Shown: positions 1-7,271, counted from the stretch's first letter. The stretch: DNA of 8,521 nucleotides from Nitrospiraceae bacterium (GCA_003535475.1 DOHC01000232.1:1-8521), one strand, 5' to 3'. Numbers and translations: made by a program. Notes: a model not told the origin generated them from the letters alone.

Positions 1-1932
1 ATGGACTGGATGATTCAGGAGCAGGAAAGAGGCATAACAATCACCTCTGCTGCTACTACATGTTTCTGGAAAGACCACAAGATTAACATCATAGATACGC
101 CAGGGCATGTCGATTTTACCATTGAGGTTGAAAGATCTCTAAGAGTTCTTGACGGCGCTGTGGCTCTTTTTGATTCTGTGGCGGGTGTTGAGCCCCAGTC
201 AGAAACTGTATGGCGGCAGGCTGATAAATACAAGGTGCCAAGAATAGCATTTATGAATAAGATGGACAGAGCAGGAGCAGATTTTTTCATGAGTGTTCAG
301 AGCATGGTGGACAGGCTTGGAGCAAATCCGGTGCCTATACAGATCCCTATAGGCGCTGAAGAAAAATTCAGGGGTTCTATAGACCTTGTGGAAATGAAGG
401 CAGTATATTTTGATGATGAGACTCTCGGCGCAAAATATGTGGAGGGCGATATCCCTGACGATATGATGCCGGCAGCCAGGCAATACAGGGAGAAGATGCT
501 TGAGGCATTATCTGATGTTGATGAGAATATTATGGAAAAATTCCTTGGCGGCGAAGAGATAAGCGCAGAAGAGATAAAGGCAGCATTAAGGAAGGGCACT
601 ATACAGATGAGACTGACTCCTGTAATATGCGGCACCGCATTTAAGAACAAAGGTGTCCAGCTTTTGCTTGATAGTATCGTTGAGTATCTTCCTTCTCCGC
701 TCGATGCCCCCCCAGTATCAGGGACAAAGCCGGGTAACGGTTCTGAGATAGTAAGAAAGGCAGATGTAAATGAACCATTCTCAGCGCTTGCTTTTAAAGT
801 GATGACTGACCCGTATGTGGGACAGCTTACATTTGTAAGGGCATATTCCGGTGTGCTTTCTGCAGGCTCATATATTTATAATTCGACAAAGGACACAAAA
901 GAGAGGGTTGGAAGACTGTTAAAAATGCACGCTAACAAACGTGAGGAGATAAAAGAGGTTGCCGCAGGCGATATAGCCGCAATAGTAGGCCTGAAGAATA
1001 CGCTCACTGGCGATACTTTATGTGATGAAAAGTCACCTATAATACTTGAATCCATGGAATTCCCTGCTCCTGTCATATCCGTTGCGATTGAACCAAAGAC
1101 AAAAACTGATCAGGAAAAGCTCTATGAGGCTCTTGGAAAGCTTTCTCAGGAAGACCCTTCATTTAAGGTTTCACACAATGAGGAAACAGGCCAGACAATA
1201 ATATCGGGAATGGGCGAACTTCATCTTGAAGTAATTGTTGACAGGCTTTTAAGGGAATTTAAGGTTGAGGCTAATGTCGGCAAGCCTCAGGTTGCATACA
1301 GAGAGACAATCAGTACCGCGTCAAAGGCAGAAGGGAAATTTATAAGGCAGAGCGGTGGACGCGGACAATACGGTCATGTATACTTAGAGCTCGAACCTGT
1401 TCATGGCAAGGGTTTTGAGTTTGTGAATAAGATTGTAGGCGGCACAATACCGAGAGAATATATCCCGGCTGTTGAAAAAGGCATAAGAGAGGCTATGGAC
1501 TCCGGGGTTCTTGCGGGATATCCTGTTGTAGATATTAAAGTAACACTCTATGACGGTTCATATCATGAGGTTGACTCCTCTGAAATGGCATTTAAGATTG
1601 CAGGTTCGATCGGTTTCAAAGAGGCTGCCAAAAAGGCAAAGCCTGTTTTGCTTGAACCGATGATGAGCATAGAAGTGGTTACTCCGGAGAATTATATGGG
1701 TGATGTTATAGGAGACCTTAGCTCAAGGAGAGGAAAGATACAGCAAATGGAGAAAAGGGGTAATGCGCAGGCAATAAAAGCTCAGGTCCCGCTCTCAGGG
1801 ATGTTCGGTTATGCTACTGACCTCAGGTCAAAGACGCAGGGAAGGGCAAACTATACAATGCAGTTTTCCCATTATGAAGAGGTGCCCAAGGGCATAGCTG
1901 AGGCCATCGTAGCAAAGGTTAAGGGTGAATAA
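1..1932 (+). CDS. fusA: Elongation factor G, 5'-truncated by the window edge
   Basis: EF-G is the cytoplasmic GTPase that moves tRNAs and mRNA through the ribosome and helps recycle ribosomes. The frame is open from base 1, but the first ATG is internal: it matches Met50 of E. coli EF-G ([14 protein letters not shown]). The P-loop (AHIDAGKT) and start codon therefore lie upstream, and the full protein should be about 690 residues. Visible in the fragment are switch I RGITI (10-14), G3 DTPGH (32-36), G4 NKMD (86-89) and the G5-like CGTAFKNKG (from 210). The beta-barrel domain II follows, then domain III around 350-425 and domain IV with its tip motif SYHEVDSSE (His522, matching E. coli His583). 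Domain V ends in the usual FGYATDLRS...[16 protein letters not shown]. It looks like the canonical EF-G and is intact to its TAA. It precedes tuf by 39 bases, as in str operons. Confidence 0.97.
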   Translation: MDWMIQEQERGITITSAATTCFWKDHKINIIDTPGHVDFTIEVERSLRVLDGAVALFDSVAGVEPQSETVWRQADKYKVPRIAFMNKMDRAGADFFMSVQSMVDRLGANPVPIQIPIGAEEKFRGSIDLVEMKAVYFDDETLGAKYVEGDIPDDMMPAARQYREKMLEALSDVDENIMEKFLGGEEISAEEIKAALRKGTIQMRLTPVICGTAFKNKGVQLLLDSIVEYLPSPLDAPPVSGTKPGNGSEIVRKADVNEPFSALAFKVMTDPYVGQLTFVRAYSGVLSAGSYIYNSTKDTKERVGRLLKMHANKREEIKEVAAGDIAAIVGLKNTLTGDTLCDEKSPIILESMEFPAPVISVAIEPKTKTDQEKLYEALGKLSQEDPSFKVSHNEETGQTIISGMGELHLEVIVDRLLREFKVEANVGKPQVAYRETISTASKAEGKFIRQSGGRGQYGHVYLELEPVHGKGFEFVNKIVGGTIPREYIPAVEKGIREAMDSGVLAGYPVVDIKVTLYDGSYHEVDSSEMAFKIAGSIGFKEAAKKAKPVLLEPMMSIEVVTPENYMGDVIGDLSSRRGKIQQMEKRGNAQAIKAQVPLSGMFGYATDLRSKTQGRANYTMQFSHYEEVPKGIAEAIVAKVKGE

Positions 1933-1960
1933 ATTGGGTAATATTTTTATAAGTATAAGC

Positions 1961-1966
1961 AGGAGG
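1961..1966 (+). promoter_or_regulatory. Shine-Dalgarno of tuf
   Basis: AGGAGG lies five bases before the ATG at 1972. It is a full anti-16S match, as expected for one of the most strongly translated genes in the cell. The 39-base gap between fusA and tuf holds little else apart from an AT-rich stretch. Confidence 0.85.
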
Positions 1967-1971
1967 CAATA

Positions 1972-3171
1972 ATGGCGAAGGCAAAATTTGAGAGGACGAA
2001 GCCGCATTGCAACGTAGGGACGATAGGGCACGTAGACCACGGCAAGACAACACTGACGGCAGCAATAACAAAAGTGCTGGCATTCAAGGGTCAGGCGCAG
2101 TTCAGGGCATACGACTCAATAGACAACGCGCCTGAGGAAAAGGCAAGAGGAATAACCATAGCGACAGCGCACGTAGAATACGAGACAGACAACCGTCACT
2201 ACGCGCACGTAGACTGTCCCGGTCATGCAGACTATGTAAAGAACATGATAACCGGAGCAGCCCAGATGGACGGAGCAATACTCGTAGTAAGCGCGGCAGA
2301 CGGACCCATGCCCCAGACAAGAGAGCACATACTGCTTGCAAGGCAGGTAGGAGTGCCATACATAGTAGTATTCATGAACAAAGTAGATATGGTAGATGAC
2401 CCGGAGCTTCTTGACCTTGTAGAACTTGAAGTAAGAGAACTACTGTCAAAATACCAGTTTCCCGGAGACAAGATACCAATAATCAAAGGCAGCGCATTAA
2501 AGGCAATGGAATCAGGAAGCACGGACTCAGGCGCAGCCGAATACAAATGCGTACACGAACTCATGGCAGCCGTAGACAGCTATATCCCGACGCCTGAGCG
2601 GCCGATAGACAAGCCATTCTTAATGCCTATAGAAGACGTATTCAGCATATCAGGAAGAGGGACAGTAGTAACAGGCAGAGTAGAAAGAGGGATAGTCAAA
2701 GTAGGAGAAGAATTAGAAATAGTGGGATTAAGAGAAACCAGAAAGACAGTAGCCACAGGGGTAGAGATGTTCAGAAAACTGCTGGATGAAGGAAGAGCAG
2801 GAGACAACATAGGAGTGCTGTTAAGGGGAACAGGCAAAGAGGAAGTAGAGCGAGGAATGGTACTGGCAAAGCCCGGCAGCATAACCCCGCACACCAAATT
2901 CAAGGCAGAGGTATACATACTGACAAAAGAAGAGGGTGGAAGGCATACGCCGTTCTTCAAAGGATACAGGCCTCAGTTTTACTTCAGGACAACGGACGTG
3001 ACAGGAGTAGCGGAGCTGCCTGAAGGAATGGAGATGGTGATGCCCGGGGACAACGTAACCATAACAGTAGAGATGATAGCGCCGATAGCAATGGAGAAGG
3101 AATTAAGATTTGCTATAAGAGAGGGCGGCCGAACAGTGGGAGCAGGAGTTGTGACAGAGGTAATACAGTGA
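1972..3171 (+). CDS. tuf: Elongation factor Tu
   Basis: EF-Tu is the GTPase that carries aminoacyl-tRNA to the ribosomal A site. The 399 residues compare with 394 in E. coli. The G domain shows G1 GHVDHGKT (19-26), switch I RGITI (59-63, Thr62), G3 DCPGH (81-85, catalytic His85), G4 NKVD (136-139) and G5 SAL (174-176). Domains II and III follow, with [17 protein letters not shown] and a C-terminus [22 protein letters not shown]. The extra five residues fall after SALKA, in a loop reading [15 protein letters not shown]. The start is fixed by AGGAGG and by family alignment. Codon use is odd against the neighbours: by hand count about 30 of 40 Val codons are GTA and one is GTT, while fusA mostly uses GTT. 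Ile is ATA in 24 of 26 cases. Whether a second tuf copy exists elsewhere cannot be seen here. Confidence 0.98.
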   Translation: MAKAKFERTKPHCNVGTIGHVDHGKTTLTAAITKVLAFKGQAQFRAYDSIDNAPEEKARGITIATAHVEYETDNRHYAHVDCPGHADYVKNMITGAAQMDGAILVVSAADGPMPQTREHILLARQVGVPYIVVFMNKVDMVDDPELLDLVELEVRELLSKYQFPGDKIPIIKGSALKAMESGSTDSGAAEYKCVHELMAAVDSYIPTPERPIDKPFLMPIEDVFSISGRGTVVTGRVERGIVKVGEELEIVGLRETRKTVATGVEMFRKLLDEGRAGDNIGVLLRGTGKEEVERGMVLAKPGSITPHTKFKAEVYILTKEEGGRHTPFFKGYRPQFYFRTTDVTGVAELPEGMEMVMPGDNVTITVEMIAPIAMEKELRFAIREGGRTVGAGVVTEVIQ

Positions 3172-3212
3172 AAATTAAAAGTTTAAAGTTTAGAGTTAAA
3201 AGTTAGAGCGGG
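3171..3212 (+). repeat. AT-rich 7-bp-period direct repeat between tuf and rpsJ
   Basis: Starting on the last base of the tuf stop codon, the gap reads as five 7-base units: AAAATTA, AAAGTTT, AAAGTTT, AGAGTTA, AAAGTTA. It then runs into GAGCGGG, just before the rpsJ start. The consensus is close to AAAGTTA. A 14-base piece (3177-3190) recurs exactly at 7870-7883, and GTTAAAAGTT (3195-3204) recurs at 6517-6526 and, inverted, at 6593-6602. This is the same repeat family seen at two later junctions. I see no terminator hairpin or convincing promoter in it. Confidence 0.75.
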
Positions 3213-3221
3213 AAAGCAATA

Positions 3222-3527
3222 ATGAACCAGAAAATAAGAATAAAACTAAAAGCGTATGACCACAGAGTACTTGACAGGTCTGTCAAAGAGATAGTTGACA
3301 CTGCTCAGAGGACAGGTGCAAGGATAGCAGGGCCAATCCCTCTTCCTACACGGATAAGCAAGTTTACTGTTTTAAGGTCGCCACATGTAGACAAAAAGTC
3401 AAGAGAGCAGTTTGAAATAAGAACACATAAAAGACTTATAGACATATATGATCCAACTCCCCAGACAGTGGATGCATTAATGAAACTGGAACTGGCTGCA
3501 GGAGTTGATGTGGAGATAAAGTTGTGA
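3222..3527 (+). CDS. rpsJ: 30S ribosomal protein S10
   Basis: S10 is a 30S head protein; in many bacteria it is also NusE, which pairs with NusB in antitermination and links NusG to the ribosome. The 101-residue protein matches the family from end to end: [17 protein letters not shown] at the N-terminus, then the long beta-hairpin loop (about 35-65) with GPIPLPTR and [13 protein letters not shown], then [34 protein letters not shown]. It opens the S10 gene cluster, only 50 bases after tuf, and that gap is mostly the heptamer repeat. The ribosome-binding site is modest (GCGGGAAA about 6-13 bases upstream). The stop overlaps the rplC start in GTGA, which suggests coupled translation. Confidence 0.97.
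   Translation: MNQKIRIKLKAYDHRVLDRSVKEIVDTAQRTGARIAGPIPLPTRISKFTVLRSPHVDKKSREQFEIRTHKRLIDIYDPTPQTVDALMKLELAAGVDVEIKL
3512..3526 (+). promoter_or_regulatory. Ribosome-binding site and GTG start of rplC
   Basis: GGAG at 3512-3515, inside the rpsJ coding end, sits eight bases before GTG 3524-3526. The GTG is the only start that gives the family N-terminus [12 protein letters not shown]. It shares four bases (GTGA) with the rpsJ stop. Confidence 0.75.
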
Positions 3528-4138
3528 TAGGTATTTTAGGTAAAAAATTAGGCATGACACAGATATTTGCTGAAGGCGGGAAGATTGTTCCTGTCACAGT
3601 AATCGAGGCGGGGCCATGCTGTGTTGTCCAGGTTAAGACCCTTGAAAAAGATGGATACGAAGCGGTTAAGGTCGGATTCAATGAAATAAAAAAAGAGAAA
3701 AAGGTCAATAAGGCGTTAAGCGGAGTATTCAAAAAAGCAGGGGTCAAGCCGTACAGGCTGCTTAAGGAATTTGCTATGGGAGACCTTAAGGTCGGAGACC
3801 TTGTCACTGTTGAAAAGTTTAACAAGGGAGACAATGTTTCTGTAACAGGCGTTTCTAAGGGTAAAGGGTTCCAGGGAGTTATTAAGAGGCATAAATTTGC
3901 AGGCGGGCCTGCTTCTCACGGTTCTATGTTTTACCGTGCGCCAGGATCCATAGGCGCAAGTTCTTATCCTTCGCGGGTATGGAAAAATCAGAAGATGCCA
4001 GGACATATGGGCTCCGAACGTGTAACGGCAAAAAATCTTACGGTAGTGGATGTTAAACCTGACCAGAACATTCTGATGATCAGAGGCGCAGTTCCGGGAG
4101 CCTCCGGCACTTATGTGATGATAAGAAAGGAAAGCTGA
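3524..4138 (+). CDS. rplC: 50S ribosomal protein L3
   Basis: L3 is an early-binding 50S assembly protein whose long loop reaches toward the peptidyl transferase centre. The protein has 204 residues (E. coli 209). It shows the N-terminal [15 protein letters not shown], the [15 protein letters not shown] segment (111-125), and the central extension [33 protein letters not shown] (131-163). It ends [17 protein letters not shown]. In a gap-free alignment the glutamine that PrmB methylates in E. coli (Gln150) falls on Ser147, and the nearby Gln148 falls on Ala145, so that modification should be absent here. The start is GTG, overlapping the rpsJ stop, and only one base separates the TGA from the rplD ATG. 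Confidence 0.97.
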   Translation: MIGILGKKLGMTQIFAEGGKIVPVTVIEAGPCCVVQVKTLEKDGYEAVKVGFNEIKKEKKVNKALSGVFKKAGVKPYRLLKEFAMGDLKVGDLVTVEKFNKGDNVSVTGVSKGKGFQGVIKRHKFAGGPASHGSMFYRAPGSIGASSYPSRVWKNQKMPGHMGSERVTAKNLTVVDVKPDQNILMIRGAVPGASGTYVMIRKES

Positions 4139-4139
4139 T

Positions 4140-4769
4140 ATGCCTGAGATTGAGATAAAAGACATAAATAATAAAAAAGCAGGCAAGATTAATCTGCCCG
4201 AAGAGATTTTCGGGCTCAAAGCAAGCAGCGCTGTTATACATGATTCCGTTATAAACTTCCTTGCCAATCAGAGGCAGGGGACTCACGCTACAAAGACCAA
4301 GGGGCTGGTGAGCGGCGGAGGCAAAAAACCATGGAAACAGAAACATACAGGCAGGGCGCGTGTTGGGAGCAGCAGGTCTCCTCTGTGGAGGAGCGGCGGA
4401 ACAGCATTCGGGCCGCAGCCCAGAGATTACTCTTACAGCATTCCTCGAAAGGCTAAGAATCTGGCGTTAAAAAATGCACTTTCCGCAAAACTTGCAGATG
4501 GAGAAATTACATTGATAGATGACCTCTCAATTAATAAGCCTTCAACAAAAGATATGGCGGCTATGATAAAAACCCTTGGATTTGAGGGGCAAAGCCTTCT
4601 TATAGTGATACCTGAAAATAATAACAATATAAAGCTTTCAGCAAGAAATATTGCAGGCGTTCATGTAGCCTGTGCATCAGACCTGAACGCTTACAATGTA
4701 ATTGCTCATAACAGGCTGCTTATTACAAAAGGAGCGGTTGCAGGCATCAAGGGGGCTGAGACAGCATGA
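4140..4769 (+). CDS. rplD: 50S ribosomal protein L4
   Basis: L4 binds 23S rRNA early in assembly, and its extended loop forms part of the nascent-peptide tunnel constriction. In E. coli it also represses the S10 operon through a leader RNA. The protein has 209 residues (E. coli 201). A globular N-terminal part leads into QRQGTHATKTKG and the tunnel loop GGGKKPWKQKHTGRARVGSSRSPLWRSGG (about 59-87). The C-terminal half carries SARNIAGVHVACASDLNAYNVIAHNRLLITKGAV. Lys68 matches E. coli Lys63, a site of macrolide-resistance mutations; the next residue is His69, where E. coli has Gly64. AAAGGA lies eight bases before the ATG. The stop overlaps the rplW start in ATGA. Confidence 0.97.
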   Translation: MPEIEIKDINNKKAGKINLPEEIFGLKASSAVIHDSVINFLANQRQGTHATKTKGLVSGGGKKPWKQKHTGRARVGSSRSPLWRSGGTAFGPQPRDYSYSIPRKAKNLALKNALSAKLADGEITLIDDLSINKPSTKDMAAMIKTLGFEGQSLLIVIPENNNNIKLSARNIAGVHVACASDLNAYNVIAHNRLLITKGAVAGIKGAETA

Positions 4770-5056
4770 AAAGCCTTTATTCTATTATTAAAAAACCGCT
4801 CTTTACCGAAAAGGGCAGCAATCTTAAGGAGTCGCAAAATAAGATACTTGTTGAGGTTGCAAAGGATGCAAACAAACTTGAGGTGAGGAAGGCTGTAGAG
4901 GAGATTTTTAAGGTTAAGGTAGAGAAGGTTGCCACTATAAATACTTACGGAAAACAGAAGCGGCACGGCAAATCAATTGGCAGAATGCCTGACAGGAAAA
5001 AGGCAATAGTTACCCTTAAAAAGGGTGAAAAACTTGATTTTATTGAGGGTTCATAA
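4766..5056 (+). CDS. rplW: 50S ribosomal protein L23
   Basis: L23 sits at the exit of the peptide tunnel and is a docking point for trigger factor and SRP. The 96 residues (E. coli 100) show the N-terminal helix with KKPLFTEKG. Glu15 in FTEK matches E. coli Glu18, the residue central to trigger factor contact. Then come [33 protein letters not shown], the basic extended loop [19 protein letters not shown] (about 62-80) and KLDFIEGS at the end. The start overlaps the rplD stop (ATGA), and the stop shares one base with the rplB start (TAATG), so translation is likely coupled on both sides. Confidence 0.96.
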   Translation: MKSLYSIIKKPLFTEKGSNLKESQNKILVEVAKDANKLEVRKAVEEIFKVKVEKVATINTYGKQKRHGKSIGRMPDRKKAIVTLKKGEKLDFIEGS

Positions 5057-5874
5057 TGGGAATAAAAAAATATAATCCGACTTCGCCCGGCAGAAGATTT
5101 CAGACTGTTTCTGATTTCAGCGAATTAACTGCGGACAGACCGTACGAACCGCTGGTCAGGTCTTTAAGAAAGACAGGCGGCAGAAATAACACTGGCCGTG
5201 TAACTGTATGGCAGAGGGGCGGAGGAAACAAAAGGGCATACAGGTTAATTGATTTCAAAAGGGACAAGTCAGGCGTTCCGGCAATTGTCGAAACTATAGA
5301 GTATGATCCAAACAGGTCGGCAAGGATTGCTCTGCTTAAATACAGAGATGGAGACAGGAGATACATCATTGCCCCTGCTTTACTTCAGGTAGGAGACGAG
5401 GTGGTTTCGGGCAAGGGAGCTGAGATTAAGGCAGGCAATGCGCTGCCTTTAAGCGATATACCTCTGGGTTCGTTCATGCATAATGTTGAGATCAGGGCAG
5501 GACAGGGAGCAAGGCTCGCGCGGAGCGCGGGGGCATCTGTCCAGCTTGTGGCAAAGGATGAAAAATACGCGCAGGTAAGACTTTCTTCAGGCGAGGTAAG
5601 GCTTATTCCTTCAGAGTGCATGGCGACAATAGGGCAGGTCAGCAATGTTGAGCATGAGAACATCTCTTACGGCAAGGCAGGAAGGATAAGATGGTTTGGG
5701 AAGAGGCCTCATGTAAGGGGCGTTGCAATGAACCCTGTAGACCATCCGCTGGGTGGTGGAGAAGGAAGAAGTTCAGGCGGCCGTCCTGCGTGCTCGCCAT
5801 GGGGCAAGCCGGAAGGTATCAAGACAAGGCACAACAAGAGGACAGACAAGTTTATTGTGAAGAGGAGGAAATAA
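5056..5874 (+). CDS. rplB: 50S ribosomal protein L2
   Basis: L2 is one of the most conserved 50S proteins, needed for subunit association and peptidyl transferase assembly. The 272 residues (E. coli 273) show the N-terminal [10 protein letters not shown] and [29 protein letters not shown]. The OB/SH3-like core contains [30 protein letters not shown] and [13 protein letters not shown] sequence (here [19 protein letters not shown]). The C-terminal extension is [18 protein letters not shown]...[16 protein letters not shown]. His230 in PVDHP matches the functionally important His229 of E. coli; the second E. coli His (DHPH) is Leu here, which is common in other phyla. GAGGGT is the ribosome-binding site, inside the end of rplW. 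A strong AGGAGG for rpsS lies in the last codons. Confidence 0.98.
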   Translation: MGIKKYNPTSPGRRFQTVSDFSELTADRPYEPLVRSLRKTGGRNNTGRVTVWQRGGGNKRAYRLIDFKRDKSGVPAIVETIEYDPNRSARIALLKYRDGDRRYIIAPALLQVGDEVVSGKGAEIKAGNALPLSDIPLGSFMHNVEIRAGQGARLARSAGASVQLVAKDEKYAQVRLSSGEVRLIPSECMATIGQVSNVEHENISYGKAGRIRWFGKRPHVRGVAMNPVDHPLGGGEGRSSGGRPACSPWGKPEGIKTRHNKRTDKFIVKRRK

Positions 5875-5878
5875 ATTG
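5863..5878 (+). promoter_or_regulatory. Shine-Dalgarno and TTG start of rpsS
   Basis: AGGAGG at 5863-5868, inside the last codons of rplB, is seven bases before TTG 5876-5878. The TTG opens the invariant S19 N-terminus (M)PRSLKKGPF. No ATG or GTG in frame could serve without losing this conserved start. Confidence 0.85.
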
Positions 5879-6172
5879 CCGCGTTCATTGAAAAAAGGAC
5901 CATTTTGTGAAGAGAAGCTGATGAAAAAAGTCAAGACTATGATTGAAAGCAGAGACAAAAAGATTATAAAAACATGGTCAAGGCGCTCTACAATAGTGCC
6001 TGACTTCATAGGATATACATTTGCCGTTCATAACGGCAGGAAATTCATACCTGTTTATGTAACTGAGAATATGGTGGGGCATAAGCTTGGTGAATTTTCA
6101 CCAACGCGTACTTTCAAGGGGCATTCAAAGGGGCATTCAAAATCTGAAAAGGCAGCGCCTGCTAAGGCATAG
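5876..6172 (+). CDS. rpsS: 30S ribosomal protein S19
   Basis: S19 lies in the 30S head, forms a complex with S13, and contacts A-site tRNA and the intersubunit bridges. The sequence is typical: [70 protein letters not shown]. The 98 residues are slightly longer than E. coli S19 (92), because the C-terminal tail carries a short duplication (KGHS at 81-84 and 85-88) followed by [10 protein letters not shown]. The start is TTG, supported by AGGAGG. It lies one base after the rplB stop and 17 bases before rplV. Confidence 0.97.
   Translation: MPRSLKKGPFCEEKLMKKVKTMIESRDKKIIKTWSRRSTIVPDFIGYTFAVHNGRKFIPVYVTENMVGHKLGEFSPTRTFKGHSKGHSKSEKAAPAKA
6116..6141 (+). repeat. Perfect 12-bp tandem duplication inside rpsS
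   Basis: AGGGGCATTCAA occurs twice head to tail (6117-6128 and 6129-6140), with one extra matching base on each flank. It keeps the frame and encodes KGHS twice in the S19 C-terminal tail. The perfect match suggests a recent slippage event. Confidence 0.9.
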
Positions 6173-6189
6173 GGAGAAAAAAGGTTAAT

Positions 6190-6528
6190 ATGGAAGCGAA
6201 GGCTATATTAAAGTTTGCGAGGATAACCCCGAGAAAAGTTCGCAGGGTTGTTGACCTTATCAAGGGGAAAAAGGCAGGGGACGCGCTTATTGCCCTGCGG
6301 TTTATGCCTTACAGAGGCGCGGATATAGTGGAGAAGATATTAAAGTCTGCCATGGCAAATGCAGAGCAGAAGAAGGCAGTTAATCCTGAGGATATGAGTG
6401 TTAAGGCGTTTGTAAATCAGGGCCCTTCATTGAAGAGAGTTGAGCAAAGGTCAATGGGAAGGGCGAATATTATCAGGAAAAGGATGAGCCATATAACAGT
6501 TGTTTTAACGGAAGAGGTTAAAAGTTGA
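6190..6528 (+). CDS. rplV: 50S ribosomal protein L22
   Basis: L22 contacts all domains of 23S rRNA, and its beta-hairpin lines the exit tunnel opposite L4. The 112 residues (E. coli 110) show MEAKAILKFARITPRKVRRVVDLIKGK, then ALRFMPYRGADIVEKILKSAMANAEQ. The hairpin VNQGPSLKRVEQRSMGRANIIRKRMSHITVVL spans about 75-106. LKR at 81-83 matches E. coli MKR 82-84, whose loss gives macrolide resistance. The ATG is preceded by AAGG at 6181-6184. The last three residues (VKS) and the stop are encoded by the first units of a heptamer repeat, so the C-terminal tail is partly repeat-derived. Confidence 0.97.
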   Translation: MEAKAILKFARITPRKVRRVVDLIKGKKAGDALIALRFMPYRGADIVEKILKSAMANAEQKKAVNPEDMSVKAFVNQGPSLKRVEQRSMGRANIIRKRMSHITVVLTEEVKS

Positions 6529-6605
6529 AAGTTAAAAGTGAAAAGTTGACAGCAGAGAAATTTAATTTTATAACTATTAACTCTCAACTCATAACTTTTA
6601 ACTTA
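6516..6605 (+). repeat. Inverted pair of 7-bp repeat arrays between rplV and rpsC
   Basis: The left array (6516-6550) reads GGTTAAA, AGTTGAA, AGTTAAA, AGTGAAA, AGTTGAC. The right array (about 6571-6605) has the same 7-base period on the opposite strand: reversed, it contains AAGTTAA, AAGTTAT, GAGTTGA, GAGTTAA. The outer ends pair perfectly over ten bases (GTTAAAAGTT 6517-6526 with AACTTTTAAC 6593-6602); inner pairing is imperfect. The spacer (about 6551-6570) is AT-rich. An RNA read through this region could form a long weak stem, but no U-tract follows, so it does not look like a terminator. Confidence 0.75.
6546..6574 (+). promoter_or_regulatory. Probable sigma70-type internal promoter upstream of rpsC
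   Basis: A perfect -35 box TTGACA (6546-6551) is followed, after exactly 17 bases, by TATAAC (6569-6574), five of six bases of the -10 consensus. The spacer is AT-rich. The predicted start point is near 6581, about 40 bases before the rpsC TTG. The -35 box is made by the last unit of the left heptamer array. Other TTGACA hexamers in the window have no matching -10. The match is direct; activity is inferred. Confidence 0.6.
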
Positions 6606-6608
6606 TTT

Positions 6609-6623
6609 AGGGGGTAAATTTTG
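6609..6623 (+). promoter_or_regulatory. Shine-Dalgarno and TTG start of rpsC
   Basis: AGGGGG at 6609-6614 precedes TTG 6621-6623 by six bases. The TTG begins the conserved S3 N-terminus (M)GQKTHPIG, so it decides the start. Confidence 0.8.
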
Positions 6624-7268
6624 GGACAGAAGACGCATCCGATAGGAATCAGGCTTGGGATAACAAGGACGTGGGATTCGCGGTGGTACATTAAGCAGGG
6701 ATATGCTGATCAGTTAAATGAAGATATCTCTATAAGAAAGGTAATCAAAGACAAGTTGTTCCACGCGGGCGTTTCACGTGTTGAAATTGAAAGGGCAGGA
6801 CAGAAGGCAAGGGTAATTATTCATACAGCCAGGCCTGGAATTATTATAGGGAAAAAAGGCGCTGAGGTTGAGAAGCTCAGGAAGGATCTTGAGGCGATGA
6901 CAGGAAAGCAGGTTGCAATAGATATAAAGGAAGTAAGAAAGCCTGAGGTTGACGCACAGCTTGTTGCCGAGAATATAGCACTGCAGCTTGAAAAGAGGAT
7001 TGCATTCAGAAGGGCAATGAAGAAGTCAGTTATCTCGGCCCGGAGATTCGGGGCTCTTGGTATTAAGGTGGCATGTAACGGCCGGCTCGCCGGTGCGGAA
7101 ATCGCAAGAAGCGAGTGGTACAGGGAAGGCAGGGTTCCGCTTCACACCTTCAGGGCAGACATAGACTATGGATTCTCAGAGGCAAAGACGACATACGGGA
7201 AAATAGGCGTTAAGGTTTGGATATATAATGGCGAGGTGCTCCCAGAAGCGCACAGGGGGGTGGAGTAA
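6621..7268 (+). CDS. rpsC: 30S ribosomal protein S3
   Basis: S3 is a 30S head protein at the mRNA entry channel and takes part in mRNA unwinding. The 215 residues (E. coli 233, which has a longer tail) begin [22 protein letters not shown]. The type II KH domain follows, with its GKKG loop at 77-80 ([17 protein letters not shown]). The C-terminal domain has FRRAMKKSV (129-137), where Arg130, Arg131 and Lys134 match the E. coli entry-channel residues Arg131, Arg132 and Lys135. It then continues [55 protein letters not shown]. The start is TTG. The 92-base gap before it, the widest in the window, holds the inverted repeats and the probable promoter. A run of six G near the 3' end is in frame and precedes the rplP start. 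Confidence 0.97.
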   Translation: MGQKTHPIGIRLGITRTWDSRWYIKQGYADQLNEDISIRKVIKDKLFHAGVSRVEIERAGQKARVIIHTARPGIIIGKKGAEVEKLRKDLEAMTGKQVAIDIKEVRKPEVDAQLVAENIALQLEKRIAFRRAMKKSVISARRFGALGIKVACNGRLAGAEIARSEWYREGRVPLHTFRADIDYGFSEAKTTYGKIGVKVWIYNGEVLPEAHRGVE

Positions 7269-7271
7269 GCC

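Noticed and set aside
1..3. ATG at the first base as the true start of EF-G
   Set aside because: It aligns with internal Met50 of E. coli EF-G. The P-loop and first ~49 residues are missing, so the gene begins upstream of the window.
1237..1265. TTGACA inside fusA as an internal promoter
   Set aside because: The downstream region around the -10 position reads like AAGGTT and does not match. The hexamer encodes the conserved IVDRL.
1948..1959. Tandem TATAAG hexamers before tuf as a promoter
   Set aside because: The best -35 at 17 bases (GTGAAT, 1925-1930) matches only about three of six positions, and the start point would fall at the Shine-Dalgarno sequence.
3295..3323. TTGACA inside rpsJ as an internal promoter
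   Set aside because: No -10-like hexamer lies 16-18 bases downstream. The sequence is coding for IVDTA.
3716..4267. 183-codon antisense open frame over rplC/rplD
   Set aside because: It lies opposite two well-supported ribosomal genes, resembles no family I know, and has no ribosome-binding context. Long antisense frames are expected as coding shadows.
5691..5891. 66-codon + strand frame inside rplB
   Set aside because: It is out of frame with the conserved L2 C-terminus and spans the rplB/rpsS junction. It has no recognisable product.
6516..6605. rplV/rpsC inverted repeat as an intrinsic terminator
   Set aside because: The stem is imperfect and AU-rich, and no U-run follows on either strand. 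A terminator here would also cut off the rest of the operon.
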